DNA of 64,000 nt from GCA-2699365 sp036160955. Lineage in GTDB: Bacteria > Verrucomicrobiota > Verrucomicrobiia > Opitutales > Coraliomargaritaceae. The translations under genes and the position numbers were made by a program. The DNA is taken from the NCBI GenBank assembly GCA_036160955.1, contig JAYYDJ010000095.1, positions 10,403 to 74,402 on the forward strand, read 5' to 3'. Of this stretch, positions 17,382 through 26,774 are shown piece by piece; position 1 is the first letter of the stretch; every line of letters starts with the position of its first letter. Below the pieces are notes generated by a model. That model had not been told where the DNA came from, made no database searches, and saw only the letters and a program-made list of their open reading frames with translations.

Positions 17382-18188
17382 ATGAGTGAATTAAATACCT
17401 TAGAACCACTGCTCGTGGTGCGTGATTTACAAGTACACTTTCCTATTCGGGAAGGCGTGTTCCAACGAGTGGTAAGCCAAGTAAAGGCGGTAGATGGGAT
17501 TTCTTTTGAGGTACCGCGTGGATCGACTACAGGCCTCGTTGGCGAAAGTGGTAGTGGTAAAACCACAACAGGTCGTGCAATCGCTAGGCTAACACCGATC
17601 ACATCTGGCTCCATAGGCTATGCAGGGCAAGATTTATCAACGGTCTCTAAGGCAGCGTATTTTCCGTATCGCAAAAAAATTCAGATGATTTTTCAGGACC
17701 CTTTCAGCTCGCTCAACCCACGCATGAGTATTTATAATAGTGTTGCAGAGCCCCTAGATATTCATTATAAGCACTTATCTAAATCGCAGAAAGAGGAGCG
17801 GGTCGCGCAGTTATTAGAAAAGGTCGGTTTAGAAGCGGATTTTATGCGTCGCTACCCGCACCAGTTTAGCGGAGGGCAGCGACAGCGTATTGGAATAGCG
17901 CGCGCGCTCGCAGTCGAACCAGAATTTATTATTTGTGATGAGCCTGTTAGCGCCCTGGATGTCTCAGTGCAGGCGCAAATTGTAAATCTCTTACAGGATT
18001 TACAGCAGGAGCTGGGGCTTACCTATTTGTTCATCGCGCATGATTTAGCGGTGGTCGAACACATTAGTGATTTTGTACTAGTCATGACTGAAGGGAAAAT
18101 CGTCGAGCAAGCGCCAGCAGACGCGATCTACTCCAATCCGCAGCATCCGTACACTAAGAAGCTGCTCGCTGCAGTGCCGACGCTTTAG
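17382..18188 (+). CDS. Peptide ABC transporter ATP-binding protein (DppF type)
   Basis: A 268-residue ATPase pairing with the DppD-type ATPase. Walker A is GESGSGKTT, the Q-loop lies in IQMIFQDPFSSLNPRM, the signature is FSGGQRQR, Walker B is FIICDEPVSALD and the H-loop lies in FIAHDLAVV. The oligopeptide-type C-terminus (SNPQHPYTKKLLAAVPTL) is complete although short. It completes a five-component importer (binding protein, two permease domains, two ATPases) and converges on the IPT-domain lipoprotein gene. Confidence 0.92.
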   Translation: MSELNTLEPLLVVRDLQVHFPIREGVFQRVVSQVKAVDGISFEVPRGSTTGLVGESGSGKTTTGRAIARLTPITSGSIGYAGQDLSTVSKAAYFPYRKKIQMIFQDPFSSLNPRMSIYNSVAEPLDIHYKHLSKSQKEERVAQLLEKVGLEADFMRRYPHQFSGGQRQRIGIARALAVEPEFIICDEPVSALDVSVQAQIVNLLQDLQQELGLTYLFIAHDLAVVEHISDFVLVMTEGKIVEQAPADAIYSNPQHPYTKKLLAAVPTL

Positions 18189-18218
18189 TGCCTTGTGCGT
18201 TCAAGTGACTTCAATGAA

Positions 18219-19118
18219 TTATTCAACCGTAATTGGAATCACGATCTCATTCATGCCCGGTCCTTGTATATACAAACTTCCAGCGCCTGGCTCACCCGCT
18301 TGCACGGCAATATTTACTGTTCTAGCTGTTTCGGGTATAATCACCTCTGGCATAATAACACTACTAGGAATGTCTGTTGTTACATTTATATATAGTCCAC
18401 CCATAGGCGCTGGATTATCCATAGCAAAGGCGAGCGCTTGGCGCTGTCCTTTTTGTAGTGTCAAACTATCAGGGATGACTCGCAGTGGTAGGGCAGGGTC
18501 TACTTTAAGAGTACCTGCACTCTCAGTGCTAACGCCTCGGACCTCAACTAAATGAGACATTGCTGGGGTAACATTTGGGACAATATACTGGAGAGTATTA
18601 CTAGAAATAAAGCGGGTGTTTGCTTCCACACCTCCGACATAAACTTTGTCTCTGCGCGAGAAACCCCGACCCAAAACTGCTAGTGAGGTTCCAATCGGAG
18701 CTCGGCTTGTATCCAGGGAGATCGAATAGCGATCGATTAGCTTCATTTGCTCGATACTCGATTGAACAGTAGCATCTTTAATCACCTTGTCTTTGTTAAT
18801 AAATTTGTAATCCAGAACATAGTAAAAGCGGGCACTGTCTCGATTCTCTGGCATTGTATAGTCATAATCAAAGTAAGCTTCACCAACTTCGCTTTGGCTC
18901 ATCTGGTGTGTTTCCCCATCAATCACAATTGATGCGCTCATGCTTTCGCGAATGACAGACTGATTACTAAGCTTAGCATAAGCGCTCAAAGTATAAATCC
19001 CAGAAGGATTGGCTGGAACGCGTGTGGGTGTCATATTTTCTATCTGAGTATTACACCCAGACAATCCCAATAGTAGAACTAGAATAAAAGCGCTAAAAAT
19101 GTAACATATTTTAATCAT
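18219..19118 (-). CDS. Lipoprotein with IPT/TIG domain
   Basis: A 299-residue exported protein with a lipoprotein signal (LLLGLSGC, Cys at about residue 22). An N-terminal immunoglobulin-like beta region (about 45-130) describes pairwise strands such as GIYTLSAYAKLSNQ. An IPT/TIG domain follows (about 137-205) with PIGTSLAVLGRGFSRRDKVYVGG and the closing VEVRG strand. A third beta region (215-299) ends in GPGMNEIVIPITVE. The IPT fold is common in surface adhesion and carbohydrate-binding proteins; the ligand cannot be read here. It is transcribed alone, between the dpp operon and hemW, and convergent with the former. Confidence 0.7.
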   Translation of the reverse strand: MIKICYIFSAFILVLLLGLSGCNTQIENMTPTRVPANPSGIYTLSAYAKLSNQSVIRESMSASIVIDGETHQMSQSEVGEAYFDYDYTMPENRDSARFYYVLDYKFINKDKVIKDATVQSSIEQMKLIDRYSISLDTSRAPIGTSLAVLGRGFSRRDKVYVGGVEANTRFISSNTLQYIVPNVTPAMSHLVEVRGVSTESAGTLKVDPALPLRVIPDSLTLQKGQRQALAFAMDNPAPMGGLYINVTTDIPSSVIMPEVIIPETARTVNIAVQAGEPGAGSLYIQGPGMNEIVIPITVE

Positions 19119-19245
19119 TTACCTAGCAATGCTTGTACTCGAGTATTCGGCAAGCAAAACTGCTTATTTAAGTTAATTGCTTCTTGATTTCTTAGATCGC
19201 AGTAAGAGGCTAATTTTTATTTAGAGGTACTTAATATTTGAATTA

Positions 19246-20433
19246 GTGAAATCAATACTTCCTAGGTCTCGAACAAATGTGCTATCCACTCTGCCAATTG
19301 GAGTTTACTGCCATGTACCATTTTGCGCATCCACTTGTGATTTTTGTGCCTTTTATCATGAGAAGCCAAGGCGCGGTGATCTAAACCGCTATTTAGATGC
19401 GATGGACTTAGAATTCTCACGCTTGCCCATGGGTCGTGAAGTGGGAACAATCTTTTGGGGTTGGGGTACTCCTGGTTTATTATCAGCAAAAGACTTAGAG
19501 CGCATGGGGCGAAGCCTACTCGAGCGCTTGCCAAATGCGCCGCAGGAATGGACTGTTGAAATGGCGCCGTCCACCGTTAAGGCGGATAAGTTAGTTGTTC
19601 TGCGCGATTTAGGAGTGACGCGCATTTCTATGGGAGTACAAAGCTTTGATGCCAAATTACTCGAATCTCTTGGACGCTTGCATAAACCAAAGCAGATCTA
19701 CAAGGCGTGGGATCTCATTCAAGATGCAGCTTTTAGTAATACAAACTTGGACTTGATCTTTGCGATACCAAACCAATCGATACAAGGCTGGGAGTCTGAC
19801 CTACGAGAGGCGGCAAAGCTGCGTCCCAATCATATTTCTACGTATTGCCTAACTTTTGAAGAAGATACTGCGCTGTATGTTAAACTATCCGAAGGAAAAG
19901 TAAGCATCGATGCAGATCGAGAGCTTTACTTTTACGAGCGAGGATGGGAGCTCTTAAGCGAGCTCGGTTTTGAACAATATGAGGTCTCTAATTTCTCATC
20001 GAATAGGTCGGGCCAATGTCAGCATAATTTAAATACTTGGCGTATGCACGAATGGATCGGTTGTGGCCCGTCTGCAGCAAGTCAGTACGGAGGTTTTCGG
20101 TATCAGCGTGCGGCGAATCTAGACCAATGGATTGAGGACTTATCTAATAAGGATGAAGAGGGTAGCCGAATAGAGCAAACAATGCTCGATGATAGAATAC
20201 TTTTTTTTGATGCTGTGATTTTTGGACTGCGCATGAATAAGGGTATTGAGTGGAGGCGATTACAACGTCGTTTCCCGGGTGCTGGTTCACTCCTACAGTT
20301 GCAGAAGTTACTACAAAAATATGTGAATGAAGGCTTAGTTATTCAAGAGGGTACGCTTTTTAGGCTGAGTCCTAAAGGACGATTGCTTGCCGATGGAATT
20401 GGCAGTGCCTGCTTAGAGCTCATTTCCAAATAA
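19246..20433 (+). CDS. hemW: Radical SAM protein HemW
   Basis: A 395-residue coproporphyrinogen-oxidase-like radical SAM protein, in this family a heme chaperone rather than an oxidase. The cluster cysteines are C27, C31 and C34 (CX3CX2C, in VPFCASTCDFC). The GTPGLL motif, the GVTRISMGVQSF motif and the LDLIFAIPNQS segment are present. The HNLNTWRMHEWIGCGPSAAS stretch and a winged-helix-like end close the protein. The C-X3-C-X2-C spacing and the missing fourth cysteine distinguish HemW from HemN. It starts at a GTG with AGAGG about 20 bases upstream; no better start is visible. Confidence 0.9.
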   Translation: MKSILPRSRTNVLSTLPIGVYCHVPFCASTCDFCAFYHEKPRRGDLNRYLDAMDLEFSRLPMGREVGTIFWGWGTPGLLSAKDLERMGRSLLERLPNAPQEWTVEMAPSTVKADKLVVLRDLGVTRISMGVQSFDAKLLESLGRLHKPKQIYKAWDLIQDAAFSNTNLDLIFAIPNQSIQGWESDLREAAKLRPNHISTYCLTFEEDTALYVKLSEGKVSIDADRELYFYERGWELLSELGFEQYEVSNFSSNRSGQCQHNLNTWRMHEWIGCGPSAASQYGGFRYQRAANLDQWIEDLSNKDEEGSRIEQTMLDDRILFFDAVIFGLRMNKGIEWRRLQRRFPGAGSLLQLQKLLQKYVNEGLVIQEGTLFRLSPKGRLLADGIGSACLELISK

Positions 20434-20485
20434 GAAGTACCATAGTATATTTGTAGGGTTTTTAATTTTGTCTCGATTGATCTAA

Positions 20486-21670
20486 GTGCACATTCCAAAC
20501 AGGCAATCAGCGCTAGATGCGCTTCATCGATTCCTTCCACATGCAGGGAAAAATTATGCGTCGAGAAGAAATTATGTTAGTGCTTTAAGTACTGGCGCTA
20601 ATGTTTCTGGTCTCTCGCCCTGGGTAAGAACGCGATTATTACAAGAGTGGGAAATTATTAATCATGTTCTTGATCACCATAGCGCTGGCGCCGCTAGCAA
20701 GTTTATAGACGAAGTGTGTTGGCGCACTTATTGGAAGGGTTGGTTACAGCTTCGCCCATCCGTTTGGGGACATTATTTAGCAGAGCTGAATCAAGCGCGT
20801 GAGGTATCTTTTATGGATCCTTGTTATCAAGCAGTAATTGCTGGGAAAAGTGGAGTTGAGTGCATTGATGAGTGGACTCAGGAGCTTCAGCAGACTGGGT
20901 ATTTACACAACCACGTGCGGATGTGGTACGCGAGTATTTGGATCCATACGCTAAAGCTTCCGTGGGTCTTAGGTGCTGATCTATTTATGCAATATTTACT
21001 CGATGGTGACCCCGCGAGTAATACTCTTAGCTGGCGCTGGGTTGCCGGATTGCACACGGAAGGAAAGACTTATCTTGCGCGTCCAGATAATATTCGAAAA
21101 TACACCCAAGGTCGCTTCGAAGTTAAAGAGAGATTAGCGACCAAAGCGATTATTACCAAGCCCTTTCTAAGGCATAAGCCATGCAGTCTACCAAACTTAG
21201 GACCTCCTCCACAAAAAAATTCACGCGTAGGTGTACTTTTACAAGAAGATGATGTGTGTGCGCTCAATTGGTTGGTTACGAATCAAGATAAAGCTGATAT
21301 TCATATAGCTGGCTACTATTCACCGGCAGTGTATACGATAAATAAAATTGCTCCTATGGTGTCGCGGTTTCGCCAAGAATCGTTACGTTCAGTACTCCAA
21401 AATGACCATCCGATGTTTAAAGATGTTTATTCTTTGAGCAACTGGGTAGTAACGAATCAATTAGATACCGTGCTTATGGCTGAAGTTCCAACTGGAATGT
21501 GGGATTCGATAATACAAGATCTTAAAACTGCTATTGAAGCGCAAGGAGTGAAGTTATCCATGCAGCGTTGTCCCTGGGATGCCCATTTTTACCCTTTAGC
21601 CACAGCTGGATTCTTCCGCTTTAAGCAAGGTATACCTGCGGCGCTTGATTTAATCGTATCGTCTTCTTAA
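20486..21670 (+). CDS. Photolyase/cryptochrome-like FAD-binding protein, unusual domain order
   Basis: A 394-residue protein whose N-terminal half (about 20-215) matches the helical FAD domain that normally forms the C-terminus of photolyases. The matching segments are LSPWVRTRLL (43-52), FIDEVCWRTYWKGW, CIDEWTQELQQTGYLHNHVRMW (126-147), LLDGDPASNTLSWRWVAGLH (171-190) and the closing PDNIRKYTQGRF. There is no antenna domain ahead of it. Instead residues 247-394 form an alpha/beta region (RVGVLL..DDVCALNWLV and LDTVLMAEVP), perhaps a displaced photolyase-type Rossmann domain. The GTG at 20486 is the only nearby start. Its last 21 bases overlap the end of rpoN, tail to tail. DNA repair or light sensing is possible; neither is shown. 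Confidence 0.75.
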   Translation: MHIPNRQSALDALHRFLPHAGKNYASRRNYVSALSTGANVSGLSPWVRTRLLQEWEIINHVLDHHSAGAASKFIDEVCWRTYWKGWLQLRPSVWGHYLAELNQAREVSFMDPCYQAVIAGKSGVECIDEWTQELQQTGYLHNHVRMWYASIWIHTLKLPWVLGADLFMQYLLDGDPASNTLSWRWVAGLHTEGKTYLARPDNIRKYTQGRFEVKERLATKAIITKPFLRHKPCSLPNLGPPPQKNSRVGVLLQEDDVCALNWLVTNQDKADIHIAGYYSPAVYTINKIAPMVSRFRQESLRSVLQNDHPMFKDVYSLSNWVVTNQLDTVLMAEVPTGMWDSIIQDLKTAIEAQGVKLSMQRCPWDAHFYPLATAGFFRFKQGIPAALDLIVSSS

Positions 21671-23098
21671 ATTTGTCGGTAGAATACCCAACTCTTCTCG
21701 GTATTTAGCTACTGTGCGGCGCGCAATTTTTATCTCTTTCTCTTTTAATAGATCGACTATTTTTTGGTCAGAGTGGGGTTTAGCGGTATTTTCTTCCTCA
21801 ATTAGATGTGCGATCATATCTTTAATTGATTTATTCGATACGGATTCTCCGCTACTCGAGGTGAAGCCAGGGGTAAAAAAGTATTTGAAAGCAAACACAC
21901 CATGTGGTGAGCGCATATATTTATTTGCAATAGCACGCGATACAGTCGTTTCATGCACATCTACGGTCTGCGCAATTGTGTTCATCGTTAGTGGTCTTAA
22001 CTTTGCGATTCCGTGCTCAAAAAAGTCGGACTGGAAAGATAGAATTTCGCGGGTAATACGCTCGATGGTTTGTTGGCGCTGCTCAATGGAATTAATCAGG
22101 AATTTCCCTGATCGCATGCGCTCAAGCATAAAGTCTTTTTCTTTTTTACTGAGGGTTCCTTTAGCAAGCATTTCTTTATAGACTCCGCTTATTCTTAAGC
22201 GGGGTATATAGTCATTGTTAAGTAGCACTTGCCATTTTCCGTAATCATCTTTAAAAACAGTTACGTCTGGTTCTATAACAGTATTACTGTCAGCGCTGAA
22301 TCTCTTTCCAGGAGCAGGATCTAGGGTCGCGATCTCTTCAATAGCAGTTTGTATATCGTCGGTTGTAGTACCTGTCTTACGCGATAGTTCAGGTATACGT
22401 CGGCGTATGAGAAGCTTGAAATAATCTCGTATAATACGCGCAGCGACCGAGTTGCCGCGCCCATTTAATTCTAACTGCGTAATTAAGCAGTCTTGCATAT
22501 TATTTGTGCCGATCCCAGGAGGGTCGAATGATTTTAATAAAGCTGCTGCGCTTTGAACTGCGCTGTAGGAAACGCGACTAGTGAGGGCTACATTCGATAA
22601 AGTTTCCGTCAAGAAGCCGCTCTCGTTAAGGCTACCAATTAAGTAGGTGAGGGCTTCTCTCTGCTCGTCCGTACAGTCAGCTAAGTCAGCTTGCTCGATT
22701 AGGTGTTGTTGGAGTGAAACTCCAACAGTGAGCGAGTTCATAAAATGTTCTCGCCGCTCAGCTACTTCGTTTGTGACAAGTGAAGGAGTATTTTCTTGGG
22801 CAAATTGCTCGCGCACATCTTCACTCATTCGCTCAAGAATACTATAGTCTTCAGCATCAAAATCTAACTCTTTCTCAGGTTCTGGCTCACTTACATCTGG
22901 TTCGCTGATGCGCTCCTCAACACTAATACTATCTATAGATAGCTCTTCGAGTAGCGGATTCGCCTGTAATTCCTCTAAAATAGCGGTTCGTAGATCTACT
23001 GCTGGCGCTTGCAGTATTTTCAGAGAATTTCTTAACTGCGGCGCTAGTACAAGCGATTGAGTTTGCTTTTGTGATTGTTGAAATTCGAGCGCGCACAT
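21650..23098 (-). CDS. rpoN: RNA polymerase sigma-54 factor
   Basis: Alternative sigma factor that needs an AAA+ activator to open promoters. From ATG 23098 the protein is 482 residues. Region I is Gln/Leu-rich (LEFQQSQKQTQSLVLAPQLRNSLKILQAP). Region II is acidic (EPDVSEPEPEKELDFDAED). The core-binding and DNA-binding region III follows, with a helix-turn-helix (TIAQTVDVHETTVSRAI). The RpoN box reads ARRTVAKYREELGI near the C-terminus, and the protein ends in RRRYD. The frame is open to 23167, but those residues are not family-like. Its 3' end overlaps the photolyase-like gene by 21 bases. No sigma-54 activator gene is in the window. Confidence 0.95.
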   Translation of the reverse strand: MCALEFQQSQKQTQSLVLAPQLRNSLKILQAPAVDLRTAILEELQANPLLEELSIDSISVEERISEPDVSEPEPEKELDFDAEDYSILERMSEDVREQFAQENTPSLVTNEVAERREHFMNSLTVGVSLQQHLIEQADLADCTDEQREALTYLIGSLNESGFLTETLSNVALTSRVSYSAVQSAAALLKSFDPPGIGTNNMQDCLITQLELNGRGNSVAARIIRDYFKLLIRRRIPELSRKTGTTTDDIQTAIEEIATLDPAPGKRFSADSNTVIEPDVTVFKDDYGKWQVLLNNDYIPRLRISGVYKEMLAKGTLSKKEKDFMLERMRSGKFLINSIEQRQQTIERITREILSFQSDFFEHGIAKLRPLTMNTIAQTVDVHETTVSRAIANKYMRSPHGVFAFKYFFTPGFTSSSGESVSNKSIKDMIAHLIEEENTAKPHSDQKIVDLLKEKEIKIARRTVAKYREELGILPTNLRRRYD

Positions 23099-23314
23099 AG
23101 TTTCTACAAAGTCTATGGATAGCTGGTTGACTTGAGTATTTTTTGAGCAATTGTTGCAAAAAACCAATCTTCAGAATAAATAAAAATCATTAACAATGAT
23201 GTCTGCAAGGTGTTTTTTATTTAATCTAGCATGATAATTGCTTTTGTTTATCTTATTTTTTTATGTTCGTATGTATAATTTGACACTCGATATTTCCTAG
23301 TTTTTTTTGTTTGA

Positions 23315-23632
23315 GTGATAACATTTACTGACAGCGCCTCTTCTCATATACTGGGCATGTTGCAAGATAAGGCGTTACTTGGTCAGCTACTTAGAATCTT
23401 CGTTGAGGCAGGTGGTTGCTCTGGATTTGAGTATGGTATGTCTTTCGACGATTCCAAAGAGGGTGACGCAGAGTTGTCCCACAATGGTGTGACTTTTTTA
23501 ATCGATGCCGCCAGTCTTGAATATTTAGATGGTAGTGAAATTCACTTTGATGACGGTCTAAATGGTAAGGGTTTTGAAATTCGTAATCCAAATGCTAGCA
23601 GTACCTGTGGTTGTGGCCGCTCGTTTAATTGA
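23315..23632 (+). CDS. HesB/IscA-type iron-sulfur carrier (ErpA-like)
   Basis: A 105-residue A-type carrier that passes [Fe-S] clusters to apoproteins. The three cluster cysteines are all present: C35 (AGGCSGFEYG) and the C-terminal C98 and C100 (STCGCGRSF). The GVTFLIDAASLEYLDGSEIHFDD segment is typical of the family. It starts at a GTG (23315), which places MITFTDSASSHI at the usual N-terminus. It is divergent from rpoN and convergent with fumC. ErpA, IscA and SufA types are hard to separate by sequence, so no symbol is given. Confidence 0.9.
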   Translation: MITFTDSASSHILGMLQDKALLGQLLRIFVEAGGCSGFEYGMSFDDSKEGDAELSHNGVTFLIDAASLEYLDGSEIHFDDGLNGKGFEIRNPNASSTCGCGRSFN

Positions 23633-23718
23633 TATAGATATATGACTGTCTACAGTTCATTAAAATGTATATTCGCTCAAGTATTACGCTCGTGGCTTGG
23701 TTTAACTCGCCGTGTAAT

Positions 23719-25125
23719 TTAAGTAAGTCCTGCCATTTTCGCAGGATCTAATAAATTATTAATTTCTTCAGCGGTCATTTTTAATGCATCCATTCTTTCT
23801 ATACAAATTTCTCTTACAGTTCTTTTAGTAGCGATACTTTCTTTAGCAATTTCAGAGGCTAGGTCATAACCTATTTTTGGGGCTAAGGAAGTGACCATAG
23901 AAAGTGAATATTCTATTAACGATTCACATCTTTGTGGATCTGATTCTAATCCGAGTAAGCATTTCTCACGGAATGCTTTAAGTCCATGTGTCATTAATTG
24001 TAAGGACTCTGATATAGTATGTGCCATAAGCGGCATATATGTGTTGAGTTCTAAGTGACCATTAGCCCCTGCCCAGGTGACTGTTGTTTGATTTCCAAAT
24101 ACTCGAGCCGCGATCATGGTTAGTGATTCTGACATGACAGGATTGACTTTGCCAGGCATGATAGATGAGCCAGGCTGAGTCGCTGGTAATTGAATTTCTC
24201 CAATAGAGCAGCGTGGGCCGGACCCCATAAGCCTTATATCGTTCGCAATTTTAAAGAGGGAAGTACATATCGTCGATAATTGCCCATGGCACTCAACTAA
24301 TCCATCTTTGGCAGATTGCGCTTCAAAATGATTTTCTGCCTCCTTGAATTTAATTTCAGTGGTGTCTGAAATTATATTTATTGCCTTGGTGGCAAAATCT
24401 ATGTCGCAGTTTAGACCTGTCCCGACTGCAGTACCCCCTAAGGGTAATTCTGAAAGAGCATCGAGTGCTTTGTGAGCTCTTTGTATTGCATATTGAAGTT
24501 GTTTTGCATAACCACCAAATTCTTGCCCTAAGCTAATTGGCGTGGCATCCATTAAATGGGTTCTGCCTATCTTGAGAACATCTTTAAACGCCTCAGATTT
24601 TTGAACAAGCGCTTGATAAAAAAGTTCTAGTTCGTGAAGCAACTCATTTTTTATCTTTAAGCTAATTGCAATGTGTATGGCGGTAGGAAATGTATCATTC
24701 GACGACTGAGATTTATTCACATCGTCATTGGGGTGGACGCAGAGCTTGCTATTACCATCTTTTGTAGTGCTTGCGCCAATTTGGTTACTACGATTAGCGA
24801 TCACCTCATTGACGTTCATGTTAGTGGACGTGCCTGACCCAGTTTGATATACATCGACTGGGAATTGTTCATAATGCAGCCCATCATAAATTTCTTTAGC
24901 TGCAAGAGTAATGAATTCTCTTTTCTTATCTGATAAAAGACCTAGCTCAGAATTAACTTGGGCAGCGGCTAACTTAATCAATCCATACGCACGGATAAGC
25001 GCTCTATCCATCGGTATTCCTGATATTTGGAAGTTTAGGACCGCACGTTGAGTAGAGGCGCCATAGAGCGCATTAATTGGTACTTCCATTTGACCCATGG
25101 AGTCGGACTCAGTTCGCATTTTCAT
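23719..25125 (-). CDS. fumC: Fumarate hydratase class II
   Basis: Reversible hydration of fumarate to L-malate in the citric acid cycle. The 468-residue protein has the class II signature GSSIMPGKVNPVMSE (about residues 319-333). It also has GSGTSTNMNVNEVIANR, the PNDDVNKSQSSNDTFPTA segment of the substrate site and the GRTHLMDATPISLGQEF loop. Length is normal. Several near-adjacent methionines (MKMRTESDSMGQMEVP) leave the exact start open by a few residues. It follows the unknown gene at 25228-25911 on the same strand, 102 bases downstream. Confidence 0.96.
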   Translation of the reverse strand: MKMRTESDSMGQMEVPINALYGASTQRAVLNFQISGIPMDRALIRAYGLIKLAAAQVNSELGLLSDKKREFITLAAKEIYDGLHYEQFPVDVYQTGSGTSTNMNVNEVIANRSNQIGASTTKDGNSKLCVHPNDDVNKSQSSNDTFPTAIHIAISLKIKNELLHELELFYQALVQKSEAFKDVLKIGRTHLMDATPISLGQEFGGYAKQLQYAIQRAHKALDALSELPLGGTAVGTGLNCDIDFATKAINIISDTTEIKFKEAENHFEAQSAKDGLVECHGQLSTICTSLFKIANDIRLMGSGPRCSIGEIQLPATQPGSSIMPGKVNPVMSESLTMIAARVFGNQTTVTWAGANGHLELNTYMPLMAHTISESLQLMTHGLKAFREKCLLGLESDPQRCESLIEYSLSMVTSLAPKIGYDLASEIAKESIATKRTVREICIERMDALKMTAEEINNLLDPAKMAGLT

Positions 25126-25227
25126 TTTTCATAATGTAGATTTTAATTGAAGCAAATACTACTAGATTCGCAAAATTTTGTTGGTTATTTTAAAGTTGTT
25201 GTAGTGCATAATGAAAATCCATTGTGT

Positions 25228-25911
25228 TTAGTCTATCGAAATTATATCGCTTTTTTTCGTTAATATATCAAAGGCTGTTTGGCTATGGTCTAATAACTTC
25301 CTTAAATTTGGGTAGGTGAGCAAACGAAAGCTCATTTGCATTTCAGTGACCTGAATATGAAGGTCTTGATCGTTTAATTTAAGATCAAAGGATCTAGCAT
25401 CTGGCGCGTAGTCTAGATAATTAGCAAACTCTTCAATCTCCTCGATCTGGTCAATTTTATTGCTGAGATCGATTACTTTAGGAAATATAACTATAATTTG
25501 ATCGCAGTGATCATTGAAGCAGTGAATGAAGCGCTCATCTTTCTTAATACTTGTAGTATCTGTATCTAGGTGATTCACCACAGTGCTAATACAGTAGTTT
25601 TTGGGCTCTGATGCTTCAATCCCTTGATCGATACATATTTCTATTTCAAAGTCAGGTGTCTTAATACTAGCGAAACCGTCTTCGCACGTATAATTAAAGT
25701 CGCGGCGCTTGTAAGCAAACTGTCTGCGAATTTTTTGATAAAGTAGTTCTGCAGATTTCTTTACGTCTTCATGGCCGATACGCCTCACGAATTCGAGGGC
25801 GGCATCACTGAAGCGATCCGGTTCATGATGGTGCCTTTCGAAGCTCGTGAGCTTACGAATACGTCCGAAATCGGACCCTTTTAGACAAACTGATAGCTGT
25901 GGTGCATTCAC
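25228..25911 (-). CDS. Hypothetical acidic protein
   Basis: A 227-residue soluble-looking protein with no signal peptide or membrane helix. It is acidic in its second half (DLSNKIDQIEEIEEF, DYAPDARSFDLKL) with alternating strands and helices. I do not recognise a family. It starts with MNAPQLSVCLKGSDFGRIRKL and has three adjacent histidines near residue 27. It lies upstream of fumC on the same strand and divergent from rpmI, with which it shares a 124-base promoter region. The reading frame is long, undisturbed and codon-typical, so it is a real gene of unknown function. Confidence 0.6.
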   Translation of the reverse strand: MNAPQLSVCLKGSDFGRIRKLTSFERHHHEPDRFSDAALEFVRRIGHEDVKKSAELLYQKIRRQFAYKRRDFNYTCEDGFASIKTPDFEIEICIDQGIEASEPKNYCISTVVNHLDTDTTSIKKDERFIHCFNDHCDQIIVIFPKVIDLSNKIDQIEEIEEFANYLDYAPDARSFDLKLNDQDLHIQVTEMQMSFRLLTYPNLRKLLDHSQTAFDILTKKSDIISID

Positions 25912-26035
25912 TCAAATAGTATTTAAATTAAAGATTAGGTCGATGATTCGAGCGACTACAATGCTTTCTTTACTAAAATTGTGCTTTACATAGGCACCCA
26001 GACACTGTGTTTTCTGCATCTTTTCCAAATTTCTC

Positions 26036-26227
26036 ATGCAGAAAACACGTAAATCAATCGCCAAGCGCTTTAAGAAGACTGGTACCGGTAAGCTCCTTCG
26101 TCGTACCCCAGGTCACCGACACCTTCTTCGCAATAAGAGTGTGAAGCAACGCCGCCGTGCAGGTAGCAGTAAGCTCGTAGCAGATGGGCAGCGAGCTAAC
26201 CTCATCCGCGGATTGCCTTTCGCTTAA
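26036..26227 (+). CDS. rpmI: 50S ribosomal protein L35
   Basis: A 63-residue basic ribosomal protein with the L35 pattern: KTRKSIAKRFKKTGTGKLLRR, then GHRHLLRNKS and RRRAGSSKLV. The C-terminal helix is a little longer than in some species. It precedes rplT by 90 bases, the usual pair; infC, which often starts this operon, is not next to it here. No Shine-Dalgarno sequence is seen before the ATG. Confidence 0.96.
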   Translation: MQKTRKSIAKRFKKTGTGKLLRRTPGHRHLLRNKSVKQRRRAGSSKLVADGQRANLIRGLPFA

Positions 26228-26317
26228 ATTTAATCGCTAATCAAATTAACTTACGCTACCCGGGTAACATGATAGTGGGCGACCCAGCAGCGACATAAAA
26301 ATAGAGATCAAAATAAC

Positions 26318-26677
26318 ATGCCTAGAGCCAAAAATGGACCCGCGACGCTCGCACGTCGCAAAAAAGTACTGAAGAAAGCCAAGGGTTACTTTGGTAATAA
26401 ATCCCGACTCTTTCGTTATGCGAAAGACGCAGTTGATCGCGCTGAATTGTATGCTTATCGTGATCGTCGGAAAAAAAAGACCGAATTTCGTCAACTTTGG
26501 ATTATTCGCATCAATGCAATATGTCGTGCGAACGGAATTAATTACAGCCGCTTCATACATGGATTGAAGGCTGCTGGAATCGATATGGATCGTAAACAGC
26601 TTTCTGAACTAGCTATTCACGATGAAGCAGCTTTTGTAGCTTTGATTGAAATAGCAAAGCAAGCTAACACAGCGTAG
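26318..26677 (+). CDS. rplT: 50S ribosomal protein L20
   Basis: A 119-residue 23S rRNA-binding assembly protein. It shows the L20 sequence from end to end: MPRAKNGPATLARRKKVLKKAKGYFG, the YRDRRKKKTEFRQLWIIRINA core and FIHGLKAAGIDMDRKQLSELA. In many bacteria L20 represses its own operon by binding the leader mRNA; whether the 90-base rpmI-rplT gap folds that way was not tested. A good terminator follows at 26700-26734. Confidence 0.97.
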   Translation: MPRAKNGPATLARRKKVLKKAKGYFGNKSRLFRYAKDAVDRAELYAYRDRRKKKTEFRQLWIIRINAICRANGINYSRFIHGLKAAGIDMDRKQLSELAIHDEAAFVALIEIAKQANTA

Positions 26678-26699
26678 CCGCTAATTTATCTCAACTAAA

Positions 26700-26734
26700 A
26701 GAGCTAGTATCTTAAGTTACTGGCTCTGTTTTTA
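26700..26734 (+). terminator. Rho-independent terminator after rplT
   Basis: A 10-base stem AGAGCTAGTA (26700-26709) pairs with TACTGGCTCT (26718-26727), with a single G-U wobble, around an 8-base loop. It is followed directly by GTTTTTA. It lies 22 bases after the rplT stop. The convergent clpP stop at 26775 is close, so the hairpin may also act on the opposite strand, although no matching T tract is seen there. Confidence 0.85.
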
Positions 26735-26774
26735 GTTACTAGAGTAATAACCATATTAATAATTAGGTGCTTCC

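Noticed and set aside
17303..17614. Minus-strand open frame of 103 codons over the start of the DppF-type gene
   Set aside because: It is the mirror of a conserved ATPase frame and has no family pattern; the plus-strand gene explains the sequence.
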